NCBI RefSeq assembly: GCF_026914185.1
Contig: NC_070564.1
Span: 2,728,001-2,792,000, forward strand
Origin: Puccinia triticina
Lineage: Eukaryota > Basidiomycota > Pucciniomycetes > Pucciniales > Pucciniaceae
Length of the DNA: 64,000 nt
Direction: 5' to 3'
Made by a program: the position numbers and the translations under genes. Of this stretch, positions 43,533-52,902 are shown in pieces (position 1 is the first letter of the stretch; every line of letters starts with the position of its first letter). The notes beneath the pieces were generated by a model. The model ran no database searches. It was not told where the DNA came from and was given only the letters and a program-made list of their open reading frames with translations.

Positions 43533-44685
43533 GGGGGTTTCAAAATTGATCCAGGAAGCGTTCCAGGTCGGAGTTTCCAGGAAAAATGAGCGACCTGGAA
43601 CGCTTCCTGCGGACCTGATCTCCTTCTTCCTATGCCCTTCCAGGACATCCAGGAAATCAGGAAATTAAAAGAGGACAAAAGAGGATAAATCCCACCTTTC
43701 TTCTCAAACCCCGGACCCCCGCCTTTTTTTTCGACACCCCTATATCATCTTTCCCACCACCTCACACTAACTTCGAGCGAATTTTTGTACACCGCCCGCC
43801 ATGCTAGAAAATACCTCCCGCTCAACAGTAATATCAAGCAGTCGAGACTCAACCTAGAGGAGTCCCTCCCGGTCGACAGCCATATAAGGCAGTTGGCCGG
43901 GAGCAGTACCTCCCGGTCGACAACCACATACATACAAGAGCCGACCGGGAGGAGTCCCTCCCGGTCGACAGCCATATAAGGCAGTTGACCGGGAGCAGTA
44001 CCTCCCGGTCGACAACAACATACATACAAGAGTTGACCGGGAGGAACCGGGAGGAGTCCCTCCCGGTTGACAGCCATATCGAGCAGTCATCCGGGAGGGA
44101 CTGGAGCAGTAGTACAGTACCTCCCGGTCGACAGCCATATAAGGCAGTCGACCGGGAGCAGTACCTCAAGGTTGACAGCCATATAAGGCAGTCGACCAGG
44201 AGCAGTACCTCCCGGTCGACAACCACATACATACAAGAGTTGACCAGGAGGAGTCCCTCCCGGCCGACAGCCATATCAAGCAGTCATCCGGGAGGGACTT
44301 CGCCCGGTCAACTGCCTTATATGGCTGTCGACAGGGAAAGTCCCTCCCGGTCGACAGCAATTAGAGTAGTCGGAATTGTTGCAGTTTGAGCTAATTTGAA
44401 ACTGCTGATGAAAAAAAAAAATGTACGAGAAAGTCCGATGAGGTCAGATCAACTTGTGGTTGCGTGGGGGGGAAGGAGCTGGTCCTTTGGGGACCCCAAA
44501 GGCATGGGACAAAACATGTTAAAACTGATAATCATTTCCAGGTCTTGTTCTCCTGGGTTCAAATGCAGGAAGTTCCTCTTTCTGGGGGTCTCAATGTAGA
44601 ACCTCCAGGAATTATTTTTTGGCTGTGTTTTGGTTTTCCTGGAGTTTGGACCTGGAACGCTTCCTGGATCAATTTTGAAGCCCCC
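43533..44685. mobile_element. 1.15-kb TIR element with TA duplication, carrying a hairpin array
   Basis: Left end GGGGGTTTCAAAATTGATC and onward through AGGAAGCGTTCCAGGTC; the right end is the inverse with one mismatch over about 37 bp. Flanked by TA on both sides, as in Tc1/mariner elements. An extra inverted copy of the AGCG-rich part lies at about 43597-43612. The middle is the family C hairpin array. No transposase. Confidence 0.8.
43855..44360. repeat. Hairpin minisatellite with CTCCCGGTCGAC arms (family C)
   Basis: About 11 units of 44 or 48 bp. Each is CTCCCGGTCGAC, a loop (AGCCATATAAGGCA or a longer CATACATACAAGA type), then GTTGACCGGGAG. One loop is present in inverted orientation near 44310. 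Confidence 0.92.
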
Positions 44686-44924
44686 TAGTGTCCAGCAAGG
44701 ATGTCATGGATCCAGTGAGGACATCAGAGGACATCTACTCGTAATTACACCGCTTCCCATCGAGTAATCCAAGTCCGATGTGGTGGGGCTACAGTACCGG
44801 CTCGAGCGGTCACGTTTTAAATATTTTTCTGCGGGATGAAATATACGGACTTTGGAAAGTGACCCGGGCTGAGTGAAGTTATGTCAGGGGCTGTTTTGCT
44901 GTGTCCCATCACCACCATCCGAGG

Positions 44925-45540
44925 ATGGCCACCCTCGACAGCCTCCCAGTGGACGCCGCCGAGTTCCGTTCGCACACACTCGCCTCCCAAGTCGAAGCCA
45001 CACCCACGGTCAAGAACGACGCCCGGATCCAATTCCAAGGCGGCGCTGGTCAGCAGGGTATGTACGCATCTCGAACGTCTGACACAGCGAGCGGACGCAT
45101 ACGACGAATAGCGCGGGTCGTCCATTCATGTACTTCCCGGTCTGGTCCATCGAATACTATCCGCTCATCGACCCATCAATCCCTCTAGGTCGGCTGCTAC
45201 GGCAGCCATGGCAGGCCATGGCCCCTAGTTCGGCCACATCATAATGGAAACCGACATGTTCTCCTTCGTCAAACTCACCGGCGATCCTAACATCCCCGCC
45301 GGCCAGGTCAGCTGGAAAGTCCGCGCCGACCGGATCCAGTAGATCAAGCCTATACCGCTCACTCAAGCTATATCTATTGATTGGGGCACTAGTCAGGCCG
45401 ATCCTGGCTGGCTCAAAGGTCTCGGTCAAGGTAGGCCCCGCTTCCTTCACTCTCTCTTTGAACGAGGAAATCTCACTGACATATCTTCTCTTTTTGTTGC
45501 TCAGTGGCTAATACTCAGTACATATGAAGTGCCTGGATGG
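44925..45540 (+). pseudogene. FBXO31-like cyclin-D1-binding-domain relic
   Basis: An ATG at 44925 opens MATLDSLPVDAAEFRSHTL up to a GTATGT donor near 45059. After a CTAG acceptor come GCYGSHG and, in another frame, MFSFVKLTGDPNIPAGQVSW, which resemble the YGSHG and LTGDPNVPAG motifs of the FBXO31 cyclin-D1-binding domain. An in-frame TAG ends that frame at about 45340 and later pieces are in other frames, so the gene is broken. The family assignment is tentative. Confidence 0.45.
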
Positions 45541-46177
45541 ATCAATACCGAGGTCCATTTCTTCTCCAATCACCAGCATACTCCGCGCCCTGCTCATCGT
45601 TCTCCAGACCATCACTATAGAGATAGCTGTACACATTCTGATGAGGAAAGTAATTTGGGGAAGATTAGGAGATCGAACATCAAGCGGTTGAAAAGCAAAA
45701 AAAGACAGTCATTGTTACTGGTTGGGATTCAATGCGACTGTCAATTGAGACAAATAAACCAGTGTGATGGCCATCGCTGGGCCCCTCAAGAACCGTCTTA
45801 CCGATCGTTTGCAGTGTGCACTCATGATACTTGTTTGTGTCTCTCTCTCTGGGCCCGCGGGCCCTCAGCCATTCAAGGAAGGAAGAAACATCATCTGAAG
45901 GAAAAATAGATAACTTATCATTTTACAACTTCATCATTCCAGACAATCAAGAATAACATAGAGAAGAAAATTTGCAGCACATCGTAGACGACTGCAGATA
46001 AGAAAGTGATTGTTTGGGAGCCTGGATTTTTGAATTTAACAGGAACACTCTCGGAGGCTGTTAAGGGCTGAATTGGGCTAGGGGGCAGGGACGGGAATCG
46101 GAGTGTTACAACCAGTGGCAGGATTGTCTGTCAGTTTCAGCTTCGTCGCTGCAGGCAGACTCTGCAGGCGAGTTGCT
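45541..46177. other. Region downstream of a secreted-protein gene
   Basis: 45860-46100 resembles the 3' flanks of the other paralogues (near 42480 and 50220), so it is likely 3' UTR of the gene at 46178-46620. Nothing else recognised. Confidence 0.45.
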
Positions 46178-46620
46178 TCACGCCTTGGAGGTTTCCTGCA
46201 CGAATGTCCTACTGGTCAGTCTCGAATTTGAATGAGAGATGAGAGACATGGATGTCAGCACTAAGCAAAAAATGGGAGGGATTACCTCGACAGAACCATT
46301 GTTTTCACTTCGCTTTTTTGGAGGGTGCCCGCCGCCTTCGCATAGTACATTCCGATTATTGCAGCTCCAATTCAACCTCCTTTTTAAAACAGCTCCTGTC
46401 GCTCCAAGATTGTTCTCAAACGAAGCGGCCGTCTGGAGTGGGAGGCAAGAATCAACGTACTGCTCGCTTCTCCTCCAAACCCCAGGGCAATCGGTGGGGG
46501 ACCGAGAAGCAAATGGCTTACCGTGCCGGTGGCGCTCGTAGGAACAGGGGAAGAGGATGCCAGTCCGGCCAGCGCCGAGACAACCAAGATGAAAGCAAAC
46601 AAGGTCTTTTGGGCCGGCAT
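46178..46620 (-). CDS. Small secreted protein, diverged paralogue (87 aa)
   Basis: Exons 46620-46522, 46432-46286 and 46195-46178, all phase 0, GT-AG. Exon 1 encodes the family signal peptide MPAQKTLFAFILVVSALAGL with cleavage around ASS/SPVP. Exon 2 (49 codons) has diverged but keeps the C...PPKKRSENNGSVE end that parallels CDEQ..SPKKQRDNSSTNASE in the other copies. Exon 3 is cut to ETSKA by a stop, so the second KPHAxNQLAC-type repeat is lost. TATAAAA lies upstream near 46735. Probably an extracellular protein, possibly an effector; that is inference. Confidence 0.6.
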
Positions 46621-46744
46621 GTCGATTTCCGTTTGTTTGTTTGTTTGTTGATAAGGGATGGGAACGTCGCAATACTGGAGTTGCTGGCTGAGTGTTGGTG
46701 GGGTGCTGGTGTTGGGAGCTGATAGCCCTTGCTTTTATACAGCC

Positions 46745-47965
46745 CTTTCTCGGAAGGACGGCAGACCAGGGCAGACCAGATCTTTTTTTCTGAGGTCTCC
46801 TCTGGGAAAGCTACATATGTATGTAGCCTACGTCACGTCAACTCACGTGCAGCAGGATCCATATCTGAGTAAGAGGTTGCAGATGTCGGACGTGATTTGC
46901 AATTCAGAAAACCCTTATCCACCCGGCTCCCATGTAAAAAGCAAAAAAAATTGTCCCGGCCACCGTCTTCGACTGCTTGTCCCACCGGGATTGCCGGGTG
47001 GGTCCGCAAGGCGAGGTCGCAGGGTCTAACTTCAACTCCAAAGTCCGCTGTGTCAACAGGTTGGCTTTGAGGTCTGTTGACCATGTCCTGTGGTGGTAAC
47101 AAGCCGAGGCAGTAAGTCGAGCGACTTGTCTGATCGGTACGGCTCACCTGTTGACAAGGGCCGCCGGCATCCAAGATAGTCTCGCATTGTGGGCTCTGGC
47201 CGGGAAAACAAGGCATACCGCGTACGTTAATGACGGCATGCCCATCTGTTGACCTTTTTTTGCCGTCTTGCTAAGATTGGGTAGATATTGGCACCCAGTC
47301 GCTGGACCCCGCAACCTTCCAGGAGGATGGTCAACAGCTGCGGGGTCCAGCTCTGATGTCCTTTCTGCCCGTGTATCGTGTGTTTGTTTCTATCTGGGCT
47401 ATGAATTATATACAACACTCAAAAGGTCATTTATGGTACACGGCCGGCGCGATCTGCGAACTCGCATTGGGTCAAAGAGTCGGCCAGGCCAGAAAAACAG
47501 CTCTCTGACTTGAAACCACAGCACGCCAACCGGCGAGGTTGAGGGGTCGGCGGCATGCTGCCTATTTGCCGGCCTTGGTCGGTGGCCCAGCTTCGTAAGA
47601 GATGATAGTACGGTGTGCTTACCGCCAAGGCCACCAAACAGTTGAAGTGGTCCTTGGAACCGATATACTTCAGTCATCTCTGTTGCAGTCATCAGTGAGT
47701 GCCTCACTGTGCCTCATTGCAGACCTCATGTCCAGCTCGGTGACATTGGCAGACTGATTTGGTCAAACTTTCACAACCCCATGGTCCCATTGAATAACCC
47801 CTTGGGGCAATAAGTTAGAGAACCGCAAGCAAAAACTCACCCCATCAATGAAGGGCAAGCAACCATGCCCGTGAGTGTAGCAGATGTGACGTCATCTGTT
47901 TTAGAATACAACATATAAAGTCCTTCGCCTCTCCTCCCCTCCCTGTCCCTCTCGGTCTCCCATCA
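46745..47965. other. Region without recognised genes
   Basis: Mixed-composition sequence with overlapping short frames on both strands and no family motif. Confidence 0.4.
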
Positions 47966-48090
47966 ATGATCTCGCCTCCATCCTCTCGCCTCCATCTTCT
48001 CGCCTCCATCTTCTCGCCTCCATCTTCTCGCCTCCATCCTCTCGCCTCTATCCTCTCGCCTCTATCCTCTCGCCTCCATCCTCTTGCCTC
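47966..48090. repeat. 14-bp minisatellite (CTCGCCTCCATCTT)
   Basis: About nine tandem units of a 14-bp CT-rich motif, with CAT/TAT variants toward the right. Confidence 0.9.
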
Positions 48091-48875
48091 CATCCGATCC
48101 CCCTCTCATACCCTCGCCTTGCCCTCCATCTCATCTCGCTCTCATCCTCTCCCCTCAATCGTGCCTTGCTCTAATCCCCTCCCCCCTCCACCTCATACAT
48201 TCTTCATTATCAATCCCTTCTTGATTGTGTTTGCTCTCCTCCCAAGCCCGATCAGGGCTTTCAATCCTCGTTTCAAGGTTGAACCACTTGTACATTGAGT
48301 CCAGCTCATCTGTTCTGTCCCATCAGACAATCTCTATTTGTTTCTCTAATGACTATGTACCATTGATCTGATCCTCAAATAGCTTGTATTTAAATAAATA
48401 AGTCCCCAGCTAAAAATTAGAATATAATGAAGTCTCAGCCAAGTAAGCAATTGTGAGCAATCAAGAGTGTGTCTCAGCAGCCGTTCAAAAACCTTAGAGT
48501 AATGCACTACACCCCGGCTCTGTATCTTGAGAGGTTTGCACAATGGGCAAGGCTTGGTCAAACCACTGGATTGCCTACCGTGTGCCTGTGTACCACTCCA
48601 ATGACCGCACAGTGTTGGTCATCTGACAGAGTTATGGGTTACTGTTGGCTGTCTAGATAGCGTCAGAGCACCCAATGTGATGACCAAACCAGTCAACGTT
48701 CCGCTGGATGGCCAGCAGTCGGACCGTAATGACACTGGGTGGTAAGCTGTCCGCATGCTGGGTTGTTTGCGGAAAACGTGCGCCCCGTACTCACATCATC
48801 ATTCCCCGCGGGGTCAAACTGAAGCGCGAGGACAGCAAAACTGCCGTACTTTGGGCGTCAAACAGCGCCGGCCGT
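48091..48875. other. Region without recognised genes
   Basis: No coding region or element ends recognised. Confidence 0.4.
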
Positions 48876-49028
48876 GTATTCAAAATTACATAAGATTTTT
48901 TTACATAAAATCATAAACTGCAATTTTGGCTGGGAGATGTCACTTTAAGTTTTATGCACGTTGACATCTCCCAGCCAAAATGGGCTTTGTGATTTTATGT
49001 AAACAGTGGCATATGCAATTTTGAATAC
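48876..49028. mobile_element. 153-bp palindromic (foldback) MITE
   Basis: Ends GTATTCAAAATT / AATTTTGAATAC; the inner arms TTACATAAAATCA and TTTTGGCTGGGAGATGTCA also have inverse partners. Nearly the whole unit can form one hairpin. No clear target duplication. Confidence 0.75.
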
Positions 49029-49276
49029 CATAATTGAATAAATCAATTTGCACGTCGAACAAATCTCTACACCCGGGGAGTCCTTCGACGAGGATATCTC
49101 GAGGAATCCTCGTGGATTCCCCGTAGTGCCCCTGCGCGAGGTTGGACCAGTGGCTGCTGGTCCACACGTTCACGTGTTCTCCACCAAATGGATCACGGGG
49201 GCTCCTTGTGATGATCATCCAAGGATACCGATTCCACCCGCCGTGAAATCCACGTGGAACACGGTACCAAGCTGGT

Positions 49277-49385
49277 GAAAAAAGACCTGCACCATCAAAA
49301 TGATGCTGCTGGGATTCGAACCCAGCTGCGTACCAGGGCAAAGCCAGCAGCGTTGCTTAGCAGCTACCACTACAGGCATGTAGCT
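49277..49385 (-). ncRNA. tRNA-like Pol III unit (tRNA relic or SINE)
   Basis: On the minus strand the T-arm CTGGGTTCGAATCCCAG contains a perfect B box GGTTCGAATCC. About 45 nt upstream is an A-box-like GTAGTGGTAGC, and a T6 terminator follows at 49283-49278. A proper acceptor stem and anticodon arm could not be drawn, so this is a tRNA-derived repeat or degenerate tRNA rather than a standard tRNA gene. Confidence 0.4.
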
Positions 49386-49689
49386 GTTGCTCCGGCATGC
49401 AGCGTCACCCTGTCGTTGCAGGCCCGCGTGACTGTGCAAGTAAGCGCAGTCACTGCGGCCGCGACCCCAAATGCAACGTCAGGTGACGCTGCGGGCCGCA
49501 ACGACACCTATTTGCCCGTAGTGTACGCTATTCCAGATAGTGAAGTACCCACTTGCTCAAAAGTATTATGCCCACTCAGGAAGCCGTTTGCGAGTCAATT
49601 TTCCATCAAAGTTTTTTTTTCTTCCTTTCAATTACTTATTTTCTCGAACTTTCAACACTTCAGGACCAGCCTGAGCTAGTCCTGGTTGG

Positions 49690-49912
49690 AAGTGAAAAAA
49701 AAAGTTGTGGTGGTGGAACCGACGTGAGCAACAAGCCAACGTGGTCTCCACAAGTTACAGGAGTGTGCTTTGTGGAACCGATGGGGAAAAGTGACAAACC
49801 CGTTGGTTCCACAGGGAAAATGATGATCTGTGGAACCGACAAGCTTACCGAGCACTTACCGAGCTGATCCTCGTCGGTTCCACGGATCAACAGCTCCTTG
49901 TCGGATCCACAA
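49690..49912. repeat. Hairpins with GTGGAACCGAC arms (family D)
   Basis: Three or four copies of TGTGGAACCGA(C) and their inverses: one pair with about a 21-nt loop (49778-49818) and another with about a 43-nt loop (49831-49884). Confidence 0.75.
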
Positions 49913-50431
49913 ACCTGCTTGCCAGGAAGTACCCCCGGCGTGTATGAGTGCACAGATGAACAAAATCTGCCAAATCATGGGAAGGAAGCTGTCCGAGTTG
50001 TAAGATTGAAGACTGTCGGTCTGAGCACACAGCTGTAATGAAGAGATGACTAGAGAAAGATCCGGAGATTGATTGGAAAGCGTTGGGAAAGCAGAATATC
50101 TGAAGATTGGATGAGACCGTCGATTGGAATTATAATTTTCAGTTTGATGGTGCTCGCTCTCTTAGTAGCCTCCAAGTTCAACTCGTGAATTGCACTCGCA
50201 CGCATTTGATGTCTCTCTCAAGGGGCCTTGAGCAACTCTAGTAAAGAAGAGGTCTCCTCTGAGGAAGAATAGATCACTCATTTGCGCTGAAAACATTTAC
50301 AGCTTCTTCATTCCGGACAAATCTTGAGAAACATAAAGAGGTATAAAGATAAAAAAGAAAAAAAAAATTGGTACATCGTGGACAACTTTACATGAGAATC
50401 ATGACTGTTTCTGAGACTCAATCATGGCATC
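49913..50431. other. Region downstream of a secreted-protein gene
   Basis: 50210-50431 resembles the flanks at about 42470 and 45870 and is probably 3' UTR. The rest is unassigned. Confidence 0.45.
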
Positions 50432-51215
50432 TGACAGGAACGCTCTCATGGAGGCTGCTAGGGATCACATTGTTCTAAGGGGTAGGGGTGGCGCCACCCG
50501 CTTTGTCCTCGGAGCAGGCGAGCTGATTGATGGCATGGGGTTTCTGCAAGAGAGCAGTTCTGGTCAGTAAGAGATTTTTCAAGGATGGAACTGAAGACAT
50601 GAAAGGCAGTGCCTGGCCTTCCGGGGAGGATTGGGAGGGCTTACCTCAGACGCATTAGTACTACTGTTATCTCTTTGCTTTTTAGGAGACAGCTTTTGCT
50701 CATCGCACGCAAGCTGATTCACGGCATGGGGTTTCTGCAAAAGAGTAGTTCTAGTCAGCAACAGATTTCAAAGAGGGAAAAAGAGAGATGAACGGCAACG
50801 CCTAGCCTGCTATGTATTGAAGAGTGAAGAGGGCTTACATCGGGGGGGCCGTCACCAAATGCGGTGGTGCTCGCAGGAGCTGGGGCGGCCGAAGCAAGTC
50901 CAGCAAGTGCCGAGATGACCAAGAGGAAAGCAAACAAGGTCTTTTGGGCCGGCATGTCGATTTCGTTTGTGTTTGATGATAACAGGTGGTCGCGTCGCAA
51001 GGCTGGCGAGGTTGGCTGAGTGTTTGTCGGATGTGATGCTGATGGCAAGTGAGCGGAGGGAGCTGCAAACCACCAGGGAAGGTCCTGATTTTATACCTTC
51101 TCGACTGCTCTGTTCGGCTCACGAGGCAAGGTGCCCCCTCCTCGCCGGCGCTCAGGTGTTCTCATCTTGGCCTTAGCGTGGTGATCCGCTGGTTGGTTGA
51201 TCTGCTGTTGATTTG
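50432..51215 (-). repeat. Left arm of a 784-bp inverted repeat
   Basis: Mirror of 51332-52115 with no net indel (paired coordinates always sum to 102547) and only a few substitutions. It holds one complete secreted-protein gene. Confidence 0.95.
50475..50955 (-). CDS. Small secreted protein with exon-encoded repeats (91 aa), left copy
   Basis: Exons 50955-50839, 50734-50645 and 50543-50475, all phase 0 with GTAAGC/GTAAGT-like donors and TTGCAG acceptors. Exon 1 gives the signal peptide MPAQKTLFAFLLVISALAGL, with predicted cleavage after ASA, then a short Pro/Ala/Thr linker. Exon 2 begins KPHAVNQLACDEQK and exon 3 begins KPHAINQLACSEDK, so the mature protein carries two copies of KPHAxNQLAC with one Cys each. 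It differs from the right copy at Leu/Pro in exon 2 and Ala/Thr in exon 3. No known domain; secreted, possibly effector-like. Confidence 0.75.
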
Positions 51216-51458
51216 GTTTTGGAGACCGGCAGGTATTTACTTACCATCGCGGATGACTACGCCATCGACCTGTTACCTATACACAATCGTAGCATCCTGT
51301 GATAGCATCCAAATTATTGCTGCTCCCAAAGCAAATCTACAGCAGATCAACCAACCAGCGGATCACCACGCTAAGGCCAAGATGAGAACACCTGAGCGCC
51401 GGCGAGGAGGGGGCACCTTGCCTCGTGAGCCGAACAGAGCAGTCGAGAAGGTATAAAA
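51089..51458. promoter_or_regulatory. Divergent promoter region between the two secreted-protein genes
   Basis: TATAAAA occurs at 51452-51458 on the plus strand and mirrored at 51089-51095 on the minus strand, each 133 bp from its ATG. Everything between is shared by the two genes; only 51216-51331 is unique sequence. Confidence 0.6.
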
Positions 51459-52115
51459 TCAGGACCTTCCCTGGTGGTTTGCAGCTCCCTCCGCTCACTT
51501 GCCATCAGCATCACATCCGACAAACACTCAGCCAACCTCGCCAGCCTTGCGACGCGACCACCTGTTATCATCAAACACAAACGAAATCGACATGCCGGCC
51601 CAAAAGACCTTGTTTGCTTTCCTCTTGGTCATCTCGGCACTTGCTGGACTTGCTTCGGCCGCCCCAGCTCCTGCGAGCACCACCGCATTTGGTGACGGCC
51701 CCCCCGATGTAAGCCCTCTTCACTCTTCAATACATAGCAGGCTAGGCGTTGCCGTTCATCTCTCTTTTTCCCTCTTTGAAATCTGTTGCTGACTAGAACT
51801 ACTCTTTTGCAGAAACCCCATGCCGTGAATCAGCTTGCGTGCGATGAGCAAAAGCCGTCTCCTAAAAAGCAAAGAGATAACAGTAGTACTAATGCGTCTG
51901 AGGTAAGCCCTCCCAATCCTCCCCGGAAGGCCAGGCACTGCCTTTCATGTCTTCAGTTCCATCCTTGAAAAATCTCTTACTGACCAGAACTGCTCTCTTG
52001 CAGAAACCCCATGCCATCAATCAGCTCGCCTGCTCCGAGGACAAAACGGGCGGCGCCACCCCTACCCCTTAGAACAATGCGATCCCTAGCAGCCTCCATG
52101 AGAGCGTTCCTGTCA
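51332..52115 (+). repeat. Right arm of a 784-bp inverted repeat
   Basis: Mirror image of 50432-51215. The 116-bp spacer 51216-51331 separates the arms. Confidence 0.95.
51592..52072 (+). CDS. Small secreted protein with exon-encoded repeats (91 aa), right copy
   Basis: Exons 51592-51708, 51813-51902 and 52004-52072. The layout is the same as the left copy: signal peptide exon, then two exons each opening with KPHA(V/I)NQLAC, ending TGGATPTP. Symmetric phase-0 introns mean exon 2 or exon 3 could be skipped or duplicated without breaking the frame. An upstream in-frame ATG at 51499 would add 31 residues and bury the signal peptide, so the start at 51592 is preferred. Confidence 0.75.
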
Positions 52116-52902
52116 ATGTACAGCTATCCACAATGTGCCACAAATTTTCCTACTTATCTGTTTACATTCTTATGTTTCCCAGGATTTGTCCAGAACAAAG
52201 AAGTTGTAAAGTTGTTTTATCAAAACGAGTTATTTATCCATTTTTCCTCAGGTCACATTTGGCCCGGCGATAGCAGTAGCACCCGCAGCTTTGCGGGGTA
52301 TAAAAGGCACGGAAACTGCATGATACAGTCCGGCGGTGGGTCAGCTCTTGCGTGTCGATCCCGGGTCTCCAATCTCGGTTTTGCATTGCTAACTAAGCTG
52401 ACTAACCTGCACGATACAGTCCGGCGGTGGGTCAGCTCTCGCGTGTCGATCCCGGGTCTCCAATCTCGGTGAGGAAAGAGAGAGGATCCCGGGCACGCGA
52501 GGACCGGAACTGTAGGTGCGCGTCGGTGACAGTTAAGGTTGATACCTGTCACCGACTAGGTTATGAACTATGTACATATGATGAAGTACATAGAAGATAG
52601 AACCCAGTTTTCACCTAAGTGTATATCCAACTCTAACACGGGGGACACCTTTGAGCGCTTTCCCGGCGCCGGGGAGCTATGTCGCGGGGCCCGGGCTGTC
52701 CCGAGACACCGCCCCGGAGGAAAGTGCCAAGACAAGCTCGCGGGAGACCTCAGCCCCGCAGTGCGCTCCCAGCGGAGGCCGAAACACCATGCTCGGCCCA
52801 GCCCCGGCCCGCCTTCCTCCAACGCTCCGGCACGAGTCCCGATCAGCATCCGAGCGTGACACTCATTTCCCATAGCACCAGCAACAGTCGCCGTCGTCTG
52901 GG
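52116..52902. other. Intergenic, with a 91-bp tandem duplication
   Basis: Repeat copies start at 52317 and 52408 (about 63 bp nearly identical, sharing GATACAGTCCGGCGGTGGG). 52640-52900 is GC-rich and is probably the 5' UTR and promoter of the next gene. Confidence 0.55.
52317..52470 (+). repeat. Two-copy tandem repeat, period 91 bp
   Basis: 52317-52379 and 52408-52470 are near-identical, with two C/T differences. Confidence 0.9.
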
